Origin: Parvularcula sp039033795
GTDB lineage: Bacteria > Pseudomonadota > Alphaproteobacteria > Caulobacterales > Parvularculaceae
Length of the DNA: 5,091 nucleotides
Assembly (NCBI GenBank): GCA_039033795.1
Contig: JBCCBY010000227.1
Location: forward strand, 1 to 5,091
Direction: 5' to 3'
Part shown: positions 1-5,091 of the stretch, one piece after another
Numbering within the stretch: position 1 is the stretch's first letter
Layout of the letters: each line of letters starts with the position of its first letter
The notes under the pieces: model-generated
The model's database searches: none
Told to the model about the DNA's origin: nothing
The model's input: only the letters and a program-made list of their open reading frames with translations
Translations under genes and position numbers: made by a program

Positions 1-279
1 CACCAACCGCTCAGCCGCCTCGAGCGTCCCGATACCCCACCGGGTCTTCTTTTGGTGAACCCTCCTTACGGAGCGCGACTCGGTGATCGGCGGCAGCTAA
101 CATCGCTCTATGGCAGTCTTGGTTCTGTTTTGCGCGATCGGTTTTCGGGGTGGCGGGCAGCGATCATCACCAGTGAGCCAAAATTGGCGACCGCCACGGG
201 GCTCTCGTTCAAGACACCTGGACCACCCATTCCGCATGGGCCTCTTCGGGTGAGGCTTTATCAAACCAGCCCTTTGTAG
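1..279 (+). CDS. Class I SAM-dependent RNA methyltransferase, RlmL/COG0116 type (C-terminal part only)
   Basis: The reading frame is open from the first base and ends at TAG 277-279, giving the last 92 residues of a protein whose start lies outside the window. The key feature is NPPYG at visible residues 20-24, the motif IV (N/D-PP-Y) of SAM-dependent methyltransferases that modify the exocyclic or ring nitrogen of a base. It is followed by the family's typical pattern LGD, then LYGSLGSVL, then FSGWRAAIITS and a closing HGPLRVRLYQ strand. In the RlmL/YcbY family this Rossmann-like domain follows a THUMP domain and methylates guanine N2 in 23S rRNA; the THUMP part is not visible here, so the exact target is inferred. 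The alphaproteobacterial members are usually single-domain-set proteins without the fused RlmK half, and the stop directly after this domain fits that. It is separated by 100 bases from rlpA, so it is probably not part of the same translational unit. Confidence 0.85.
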   Translation, partial: HQPLSRLERPDTPPGLLLVNPPYGARLGDRRQLTSLYGSLGSVLRDRFSGWRAAIITSEPKLATATGLSFKTPGPPIPHGPLRVRLYQTSPL

Positions 280-290
280 CGGGCGTTTGA
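261..290 (+). terminator. Imperfect hairpin across the methyltransferase stop codon; possible weak terminator
   Basis: TCAAAC (261-266) and GCCC (269-272) on the left pair exactly with GGGC (281-284) and GTTTGA (285-290) on the right. A two-base CA bulge (267-268) interrupts the left arm and the loop is eight bases (273-280). The TAG stop codon lies inside the loop. The following bases are only mildly T-rich (GGATTTCGTTATTTC) and contain no run of T, so this is not a textbook intrinsic terminator. It may protect the 3' end of the message, attenuate read-through into rlpA, or be chance. Confidence 0.3.
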
Positions 291-367
291 TGAGGATTTC
301 GTTATTTCTGAACGTCCTCTTAACCAAAGCGGTAAGATAGAAAAGAAACTGCTTGAGGGGCAGGATC

Positions 368-374
368 GGAGGAA
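368..374 (+). promoter_or_regulatory. Strong Shine-Dalgarno site that sets the rlpA start
   Basis: GGAGGAA lies five bases upstream of TTG at 380. This is the best ribosome binding site in the window and it selects TTG 380 over the upstream in-frame TTG at 353, which has no comparable site. The rest of the 280-367 gap holds no ORF or RNA gene that I can recognise; a promoter for the downstream operon would be expected here, but I see no convincing -35/-10 pair. Confidence 0.75.
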
Positions 375-379
375 CCGTC

Positions 380-1276
380 TTGACCAATTTTGTTGTCCGT
401 GTCGCAGGGGTTTTGACCTTGCTTCTGATCGCTGCTTGCTCAACGCCGGGCGGGAAGAGGGCTGCGGTTCCAAGTCCGCATGTGAAGGTGGGGGAGCCCT
501 ACCAAATTGGTGGGCGATGGTATTACCCAGCCGTTGATAAGGATTATGACCGGGTGGGCTTAGCCTCCTGGTATGGGCCCAATTTTCATGGAAAACTGAC
601 GGCCAACGGCGAAATATTCGACCAGAACCGGCTAACGGCTGCGCACCCCACCTTGCCGCTTCCTTCGATCGTTGAGGTCACCAACCAACGAACGGGGAAG
701 AAGATCCGTGTTCGCGTGAACGACCGTGGGCCGTTCGCCCATGATCGTATTCTCGATCTGTCCATGGCCTCGGCGCGCAAGCTTGATACGCTCGATCAGG
801 GCGTGGCCCCTGTCCGTGTGCGCTATGTTGGGGAAGCCCGCCTGTCCGATGCCATCACGCGGGTGGGGCAGCGCGAGCGAGGGCAGTCTCTTGCGTCAAA
901 ACCCCCAAGTCGCCGTTCTCCAGCCCCGCAACAGACCGCCCAAACAGGTGCAACGTCTGCGCCTGAACCCCAAATGATCTTCGCCAGCACGGGCGCACCC
1001 ATCGCCAGCACGTCGATGGCAACGCGGACCGATCGGGGAAGCAAGCTCTATGTGCAAGTTGGCGCCTTCGCTTCGTCTGTGAATGCGAACGCTGCTGCAT
1101 CGCGTTTCTCTGTCGGCACGCCCGTGTCGGTCGAGCGGGGCGTGAGCGCTGGCCGAACGTTAACTTTTGTTCGGCTTGGCCCTTATTCCGACACCATGAG
1201 CGCGCAAAATGGACTTCAGACTGCTATTGAGACGGGGTTCGTTGACGCCCTGATTGTCCATGAGGTTCTGAATTGA
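380..1276 (+). CDS. rlpA: RlpA septal ring lytic transglycosylase, lipoprotein with SPOR domain
   Basis: The product (298 residues from TTG 380) is an envelope lipoprotein that cleaves peptidoglycan glycan strands lacking stem peptides, mainly at the division site. A short hydrophobic signal ends in the lipobox IAAC with Cys20 as the lipidated residue. The double-psi beta-barrel domain covers about residues 59-150: it opens with GLASWYG and contains TANGE, TAAH and VNDRGPF. Glu78, His89 and Asp115 have the same spacing (11 and 37 residues) as the active-site Glu120, His131 and Asp157 of Pseudomonas aeruginosa RlpA, so the enzyme should be catalytically active. A Pro/Ala/Gln/Ser-rich linker (about 152-220) leads to a C-terminal SPOR domain (about 221-297, starting KLYVQVGAF, with FVRLGPY later), which binds denuded glycan at the septum. 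The TTG start is chosen because GGAGGAA precedes it and because it puts the signal sequence right at the N-terminus; the longer form from TTG 353 adds nine residues. It is probably the first gene of the operon and overlaps the next by four bases (TTGA). Confidence 0.95.
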   Translation: MTNFVVRVAGVLTLLLIAACSTPGGKRAAVPSPHVKVGEPYQIGGRWYYPAVDKDYDRVGLASWYGPNFHGKLTANGEIFDQNRLTAAHPTLPLPSIVEVTNQRTGKKIRVRVNDRGPFAHDRILDLSMASARKLDTLDQGVAPVRVRYVGEARLSDAITRVGQRERGQSLASKPPSRRSPAPQQTAQTGATSAPEPQMIFASTGAPIASTSMATRTDRGSKLYVQVGAFASSVNANAAASRFSVGTPVSVERGVSAGRTLTFVRLGPYSDTMSAQNGLQTAIETGFVDALIVHEVLN

Positions 1277-2436
1277 CGCTGCGCCTTTTGCGCTTTGCGC
1301 TTTGTTGTTGGATCGCCTTGGCTGCCAGCCTTGGCGCGCATGGTTCGGCTGCGGATCTCATCGAGACCCGCGCGACCCATGCTGCTGTGATGGATGTGTC
1401 GACGGGTGATCTTCTGTTTGGGAAGAACGCTGATGACGCCGTCCCGCCAGCATCGATGTCGAAGCTGATGACCGTGGCCGTTGTGCTCGATCTCATCAAG
1501 CAGGGTCGCCTCAGCAATTCGACACCTTTCACCGTGTCAGAGAAAGCCTGGCGAACCGGCGGCTCGAAGATGTTTGTGTTGGTTGATACCGACATTGCCG
1601 TGATCGACCTTCTCAAGGGGATCGTCGTGCTGTCAGGAAACGATGCGTGCATTGTGATGGCGGAGAACATTGCTGGCAGTGAAGAGGCCTTTGCGGATCT
1701 TATGAATGCTCGTGCGCAAGCGTGGGGCCTGACTGATTCGACTTTTGGCAACCCAACGGGCCTTCCGCATCCTGATCAGCGTATGAGCATGCATGATTTG
1801 GCGCGGCTTTCACGCCATATCTGGACGGCCTATCCAGACTATCGCTTTTTGTTCTCGATCGAGGAGTTTACCTGGTCGGGCATCACCCAATCGAACCGCA
1901 ACCCACTGATTGGATCGTTTCCCGGCGCGCGTGGCATGAAAACAGGGCACACGGAAGAAGCAGGATATGGCGTCGTCGGCCTCGCAGAGCAGGGCGGGAC
2001 AACCCGTATTGCTGTGGTCGCTGGTTTGGAAACGGACGGGGAGCGCCGCCAAGCCGGAATCGATCTGATGGAACAAGCATTCAATGCGTTCGCCTTGCGA
2101 GAGTTTTTCGTTGCCGGCGATATTGTTGGCCAAGCCACCGTGTTTGCCGGAAAGAGCGACACGGTCGCGCTTATGATCGATCAAGATGTGATCTTCACAC
2201 GCCACAAAAAAATTCTGGCGTCGGCCGAGGCAGAGCTTATCTATGAAGGCCCGTTAAGAGCACCGATCAGGTCAGGAGAGCAGGTTGCGATCTTACGTTT
2301 GACACTGCCCGGTGAGGAGGCGCGGGAATACCCTCTTTATACAGCGGAAGGTGTACGAGGCCTCGGGTTCTTCGAAAAGATTGGCCTCGGGTTTCAAGCG
2401 CTCTTTACACCCCCAGATGAAAGGGCGAGCAGGTGA
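1273..2436 (+). CDS. dacC: D-alanyl-D-alanine carboxypeptidase (PBP5/6 family, peptidase S11)
   Basis: This 387-residue protein removes the terminal D-Ala from peptidoglycan pentapeptides, limiting cross-linking, and acts on the periplasmic side of the inner membrane. An N-terminal signal peptide has Arg4 and Arg7, a hydrophobic core at about 8-20, and likely cleavage after Ala26 (GSA/AD). All three penicillin-binding motifs are intact: SMSK at 61-64 (Ser61 nucleophile, Lys64 general base), SGN at 121-123, and KTG at 223-225. The region from about 279 to 355 corresponds to the beta-rich PBP5 C-terminal domain, and residues 361-379 (GLGFFEKIGLGFQALF) form a likely amphipathic helix that anchors the enzyme to the membrane, as in E. 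coli PBP5. Length matches the family. The TTG start overlaps the rlpA stop (TTGA) and has GAGG seven bases upstream, so it is probably translated by ribosomes leaving rlpA. The family is certain; whether the symbol should be dacA, dacC or dacF is not settled by the sequence. Confidence 0.93.
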   Translation: MTLRLLRFALCCWIALAASLGAHGSAADLIETRATHAAVMDVSTGDLLFGKNADDAVPPASMSKLMTVAVVLDLIKQGRLSNSTPFTVSEKAWRTGGSKMFVLVDTDIAVIDLLKGIVVLSGNDACIVMAENIAGSEEAFADLMNARAQAWGLTDSTFGNPTGLPHPDQRMSMHDLARLSRHIWTAYPDYRFLFSIEEFTWSGITQSNRNPLIGSFPGARGMKTGHTEEAGYGVVGLAEQGGTTRIAVVAGLETDGERRQAGIDLMEQAFNAFALREFFVAGDIVGQATVFAGKSDTVALMIDQDVIFTRHKKILASAEAELIYEGPLRAPIRSGEQVAILRLTLPGEEAREYPLYTAEGVRGLGFFEKIGLGFQALFTPPDERASR

Positions 2437-3080
2437 CGTTCATAACCTTCGAGGGCCCAGAGGGGGCGGGCAAAAGCACCCAAGTGAAACGTCTCGCTGC
2501 TGCCCTTGAAGAGGCCGGTCGTCCGGTCACCATGACAAGAGAACCGGGCGGCACGCGCGAAGCCGAAGCGTTAAGACGCTTGCTGCTCGCGCCGGAGCAC
2601 CGATGGTCTCCGCTGGCTGAGGCGCTTTTGATGAATGCCGCGCGGGACAGTCACGTCGATGGTGTCATTGAGCCAGCGCTCTTTCGCGGCGATGTTGTGC
2701 TCTGCGATCGGTTCTTTGATTCCACCGAGGCCTATCAAGGCGGTGAAGATGGTGTGCCTGGTGACCTTCTCGCCGATCTCCGGACCAGCGCCGGACGGTG
2801 TGTGCCCGATTTGACGTTGATCCTGGATCTTTCAGCCAGCGAGGGACTGGCCAGGGCCCACGCGCGGGGCGCAGCGGACCGGTTCGAAGCCAAGGGGCTC
2901 AAATTTCATGAGCGCGTTCGCGCGCGTTTCCTGTCCATCGCTGAACGGGAACCAGAGCGCTGTGTTGTGATCGATGCCCGACCAAACATTGATCACGTAA
3001 CGCGTGCCGTCCAATCAGCTGTTTCAGCTCGCCTACCAGGTCTGCTAGACATGGTGAATGATCCACCTTCCTCCCCCTGA
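2433..3080 (+). CDS. tmk: Thymidylate kinase (dTMP kinase)
   Basis: The 215-residue cytoplasmic enzyme phosphorylates dTMP to dTDP with ATP, an essential step in dTTP synthesis. The P-loop is GPEGAGKST at residues 8-16 (Lys14 binds phosphate). TREPGGT at 35-41 and the DR motif (Asp92-Arg93 in CDRFFDST), followed by EAYQGG, form the dTMP site. The LID region around 137-152 (EGLARAHARG, then DRFE) carries arginines, while the P-loop lacks a basic residue in the variable positions; this is the E. coli-like (type II) arrangement. Length is normal for the family (about 205-215). The GTG start overlaps the preceding stop as GTGA, with a purine-rich GAAAGGG seven bases upstream. The C-terminal 23 bases are shared with holB in another frame. 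The pairing with holB is very common in bacteria and links nucleotide supply to replication. Confidence 0.96.
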   Translation: MTFITFEGPEGAGKSTQVKRLAAALEEAGRPVTMTREPGGTREAEALRRLLLAPEHRWSPLAEALLMNAARDSHVDGVIEPALFRGDVVLCDRFFDSTEAYQGGEDGVPGDLLADLRTSAGRCVPDLTLILDLSASEGLARAHARGAADRFEAKGLKFHERVRARFLSIAEREPERCVVIDARPNIDHVTRAVQSAVSARLPGLLDMVNDPPSSP

Positions 3081-4032
3081 CGCCGCGTCGGAATTTTTGG
3101 CAGCGCCCGCCACGTTGTTGATGATTGAACAACTGCTCACACAGGATGCGTTGGAAGGCGGATTCGTTCTCGTCGGACCGCAATCTCAAGGCAAAGCGAC
3201 GCTCGCATTTTTGTTGGCAGCGACACTTTTGAGCGGCGGCAAACGGCTTGGCGAAAGCGATGAAAAGGTCAGGAGCCTTATCGCGGCGGGTGCCCACCCT
3301 GATCTTCATGTCCTGAGACGGACAGAAAATGAAAAAACCGGGAAGCTGCGTGACCAAATCGATGTTACCGCTGCACGACATGTTATCCAAGGTCTTCATA
3401 AGACATCGATCAGTGGACGAATGGTCGTGATAGTGGACCTTGCTGATGAGTTACGCCGAGAAGCAGCCAACAGCCTTCTGAAGATTTTAGAGGAACCGCC
3501 TCAAGGCGCTGTCCTCTTTCTGTTAAGTCAGTCGACATCGCGCTTGCTCCCGACACTGACCAGCCGATGTCGCCGTGTCAAGCTTTCCTCGGTTCCAGAA
3601 GAGCCGCTTTCGACTTGGCTTATGACGAAAACGGATCTGACACGCGATGACGCTGCTAAAATTGCCGCGTCGGCAGGAGGCGCGCCAGGCCGAGCTCTTC
3701 GTCTGGCTTTGGGGGAGGGACAAGAAGCATTGGCCATTGCTGACACCTGGCTTCGCGCTGTTCATGGTCAAGACGATTTGTTCGCTGTCACGCGGCGATT
3801 TGCTGGAAAGGGGACGGAGGGCATGCGAGCCGAGGCCGTGCAGCTTATTTTGCAGCGGCTGCGCAAAGGCGCCATGGACAATGACGTGGCGATAGAGGTT
3901 CTTCGGTCGAGGCTCGCTGCATACGAAGCAGCGGAGGAAACATTTGCTGCATCAGGAACAGCAGACCCCGCGCAAACGGCCTATGTTGCCGGTCTCTCCG
4001 TCCGTCATGCTTTGTCTCAAGGCCATGCGTGA
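3058..4032 (+). CDS. holB: DNA polymerase III subunit delta' (clamp loader)
   Basis: The 324-residue product is the delta' subunit of the clamp-loader complex, which opens the beta sliding clamp and places it on primed DNA. The AAA+ core is recognisable: a P-loop-like GPQSQGKATLA at 40-50, AHPDLHVL at 79-86, VVIVDLADEL at 123-132 (Walker B region), the strongly conserved AANSLLKILEEPP at 136-148, sensor 1 around Ser157, and the TSRCR segment at 168-172 with the SRC motif whose Arg acts as an arginine finger on the neighbouring subunit. The cysteine-rich zinc module of E. coli delta' is absent between the P-loop and AHPDL, as is usual in alphaproteobacteria. The P-loop lacks the second Gly (Ser43) and has Ala after Lys, consistent with a subunit that need not hydrolyse ATP. 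ATG 3058 is used because the sequence upstream of the P-loop has the normal length; the next in-frame ATG (3121) would remove it. The ribosome site is weak, and the 23-base overlap with tmk suggests coupling. Confidence 0.92.
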   Translation: MIHLPPPDAASEFLAAPATLLMIEQLLTQDALEGGFVLVGPQSQGKATLAFLLAATLLSGGKRLGESDEKVRSLIAAGAHPDLHVLRRTENEKTGKLRDQIDVTAARHVIQGLHKTSISGRMVVIVDLADELRREAANSLLKILEEPPQGAVLFLLSQSTSRLLPTLTSRCRRVKLSSVPEEPLSTWLMTKTDLTRDDAAKIAASAGGAPGRALRLALGEGQEALAIADTWLRAVHGQDDLFAVTRRFAGKGTEGMRAEAVQLILQRLRKGAMDNDVAIEVLRSRLAAYEAAEETFAASGTADPAQTAYVAGLSVRHALSQGHA

Positions 4033-4811
4033 TGTTTGTCGATAGTCACGTGAATTTGCATGGCGAGCGCTACACGGAGGACCTCGATGAGGTGTTACGG
4101 CGCGCAGCAGACGCCAATGTCGGTGCCATGCTCCTTATATCCGATCGGCTCGATAGTATCCCAGAAATCGCAGAAATTGCTGCGCAATCGGATCGTTTCA
4201 CGCGATCTGTTGGGGTGCACCCACATCACGCGAAAGACCATCGAGACCTTAAAGCAACGACCCTTTTAGATCTAGCTGAGCCCGACGACGTGGTGGGGAT
4301 CGGGGAATGCGGCCTTGATTTTCACTACAGTTATTCCCCCAAAGACGAACAGTGTACCGTATTTATGGAGCATATCGTCGCTTCCCAAGAGACAGAGTTG
4401 CCACTAATTATCCATACGCGAGAAGCAGATGACCTTATGCTTGACATGCTCTTGCAGGCGCGTCGTGTTAAAGAGTTCCCGTTTCTTCTTCATTGTTATA
4501 CTGGTGGCCGTTTACTGATGAATGAAGGTCTACAAATGGGTGGTTACGTCTCTTTTTCAGGGATTATCACGTTTAAAAAAGCCGATGACGTCAGAGCCAT
4601 GGCCAAAGATGTTCCGCTCAATCGCCTGTTGATTGAAACTGATTGCCCCTTTTTGGCGCCAGTTCCGCATCGCGGGAAACGGAACGAGCCATCCTACGTC
4701 CCCTTGGTGGCGGAGAAACTGGCGGAGATCAAAGGAGAGAGCGTGGGGGTGATCGAAGAGGCGACAACGGAGAATTTTTTCCGGTTGTTCAGTAGGGCGC
4801 CACGCCCATGA
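4032..4811 (+). CDS. tatD: TatD family metal-dependent hydrolase (deoxyribonuclease)
   Basis: The 259-residue protein is a TIM-barrel metallohydrolase; studied TatD proteins are Mg-dependent 3'-5' exonucleases and D-aminoacyl/DNA-repair roles have been proposed for relatives, but the substrate here is unknown. Numbering from ATG 4032, the expected metal-site residues are visible: His6 in VDSH, Glu92 in GIGECGLDF, His128 in IIHTRE, His154 in LLHCYTGG and Asp204 in ETDCPFLAP. VGVHPHHA at about 60-67 is also typical. The exception is position 8, where the second His of the usual HxH motif is Asn (DSHVNLH); His10 lies nearby. The start could be GTG 4029 (GTGA overlap with holB) or ATG 4032 (TGATG, one-base overlap). 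ATG is preferred since it gives the normal M-F-V-D-S-H N-terminus; AAGG at 4019-4022 could serve either. The hydrolase sits between holB and an MBL-fold gene, a common alphaproteobacterial arrangement, with no metG in between. Confidence 0.92.
   Translation: MFVDSHVNLHGERYTEDLDEVLRRAADANVGAMLLISDRLDSIPEIAEIAAQSDRFTRSVGVHPHHAKDHRDLKATTLLDLAEPDDVVGIGECGLDFHYSYSPKDEQCTVFMEHIVASQETELPLIIHTREADDLMLDMLLQARRVKEFPFLLHCYTGGRLLMNEGLQMGGYVSFSGIITFKKADDVRAMAKDVPLNRLLIETDCPFLAPVPHRGKRNEPSYVPLVAEKLAEIKGESVGVIEEATTENFFRLFSRAPRP
4794..4807 (+). promoter_or_regulatory. Ribosome binding site of the MBL-fold gene, folded into a GC hairpin
   Basis: AGGG (4794-4797) is the only plausible Shine-Dalgarno site for ATG 4808. 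Its G residues form the left arm of a perfect inverted repeat, GGGCG (4795-4799), CCA loop (4800-4802), CGCCC (4803-4807), which ends on the base before the ATG. In mRNA this five-pair GC stem would hide the site. Because the stem also lies inside the last codons of tatD, ribosomes finishing tatD would open it, so the arrangement predicts translational coupling. The fold and its effect are inferred from sequence only. Confidence 0.4.
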
Positions 4812-5091
4812 AGTTACGGGTTGTCATTCTTGGTTGCGGTTCTTCGGGGGGTGTGCCGCGGATTGGTGGCCCTGATGGGCGGGGGGATTGGGGTAAATGT
4901 GATCCTGATGAACCAAAAAACCTCCGATCACGATGCTCTATTGTCGTTCAGCGTGCTGATGTACATGGTTCGTTCAAGGGCAGACTCACCACTTTGCTGA
5001 TCGACACATCCCCCGATATGCGGTTGCAACTTATTCAAAATGGTATTGAAAACCTCGATGCCGTGGCCATCACCCATGACCACGCCGATCA
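4808..5091 (+). CDS. MBL-fold metallohydrolase, PhnP-like (COG1235), N-terminal part only
   Basis: ATG 4808 overlaps the tatD stop as ATGA, and the frame runs off the right edge after 94 complete codons. The N-terminus MKLRVVILGCGSSGGVPRIG, then WGKCDP and NLRSRCSIVV, is the signature of the PhnP/COG1235 branch of metallo-beta-lactamase-fold proteins. Next comes LLIDTSPDMRLQL and, at the edge, the start of the zinc-binding HxHxDH motif (THDHAD, with the next codon beginning CA, as for His). PhnP itself is a cyclic phosphodiesterase in phosphonate use, and other relatives act on nucleic acids or nucleotides. No phn genes are visible here, and in alphaproteobacteria the gene regularly follows tatD, so a phosphonate role is not implied. 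The remainder of the active site lies outside the window. Confidence 0.9.
   Translation, partial: MKLRVVILGCGSSGGVPRIGGPDGRGDWGKCDPDEPKNLRSRCSIVVQRADVHGSFKGRLTTLLIDTSPDMRLQLIQNGIENLDAVAITHDHAD

Noticed and set aside
291..345. Possible -10 element TAAGAT at 333-338 for the operon promoter
   Set aside because: Only four of six bases match TATAAT and nothing like TTGACA lies 16-18 bases upstream, so it is not supported beyond chance.
353..379. Upstream in-frame TTG (353) as the rlpA start
   Set aside because: It adds nine residues with no good ribosome site in front, while GGAGGAA at 368-374 is ideally placed for TTG 380, which also gives a normal lipoprotein signal.
1295..1312. Cys11-Cys12 in the carboxypeptidase signal sequence as a lipobox
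   Set aside because: The residues before the Cys pair do not fit a lipobox, the cysteines fall inside the hydrophobic core, and a normal signal peptidase I site follows at about residue 26.
1224..1751. Long minus-strand frame of 175 codons opposite the start of the carboxypeptidase gene
   Set aside because: It lies antisense to a well-supported gene, has no recognisable domain, and is an artefact of codon bias in the sense strand.
1810..2205. Minus-strand frame of 131 codons inside the carboxypeptidase gene
   Set aside because: Shadow of the KTG-containing region of the real gene; no family resemblance and no plausible ribosome site noted.
2899..3399. Minus-strand frame of 166 codons across the tmk/holB junction
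   Set aside because: It covers conserved parts of both real genes on the opposite strand and its translation has low-complexity, composition-driven character.
1..5091. Mobile element, CRISPR, tRNA, riboswitch or other new system
   Set aside because: No transposase, spaced repeats, tRNA-like cloverleaf or defence-type gene was seen; nearly every base belongs to conserved housekeeping genes.

Overview
This 5.1 kb window looks like chromosomal DNA from an alphaproteobacterium. The evidence is the gene order (rlpA, D-Ala-D-Ala carboxypeptidase, tmk, holB, tatD, MBL-fold hydrolase), the style of the protein sequences, a moderately GC-rich composition, and scarcity of GANTC sites, as expected where CcrM methylates DNA. 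I cannot fix the order or genus from sequence alone.

All genes are on the + strand. Positions 1-279 hold the C-terminal end of a class I SAM-dependent RNA methyltransferase of the RlmL type, with its NPPY motif. An imperfect hairpin overlaps its stop codon. A gap of about 100 bases (280-379) follows, the only real intergenic space in the window; it ends in a strong ribosome binding site. From 380 to the right edge six genes are packed end to end: rlpA, a PBP5/6-type carboxypeptidase gene, tmk, holB, tatD and a truncated metallo-beta-lactamase-fold gene. All five junctions between them overlap (TTGA, GTGA, 23 bases, TGATG, ATGA), which strongly suggests one translationally coupled transcript.

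The first two products act in the envelope. RlpA is a lipoprotein that cleaves denuded glycan strands at the septum. The carboxypeptidase trims the terminal D-Ala of peptidoglycan stem peptides. The next two support replication: thymidylate kinase makes dTDP, and delta' is part of the clamp loader. TatD is a metal-dependent nuclease/hydrolase, and the last gene encodes a PhnP-like metallohydrolase. The operon thus couples division-site wall remodelling with DNA precursor supply and polymerase loading, as is common in this class.

I found no mobile element, CRISPR array, RNA gene or evident novel system. The points most worth a second look are the TatD metal-site variant (Asn in place of the second His of HxH), a hairpin that covers the ribosome binding site of the last gene, the hairpin at the end of the methyltransferase gene, and the GANTC/GATC imbalance.
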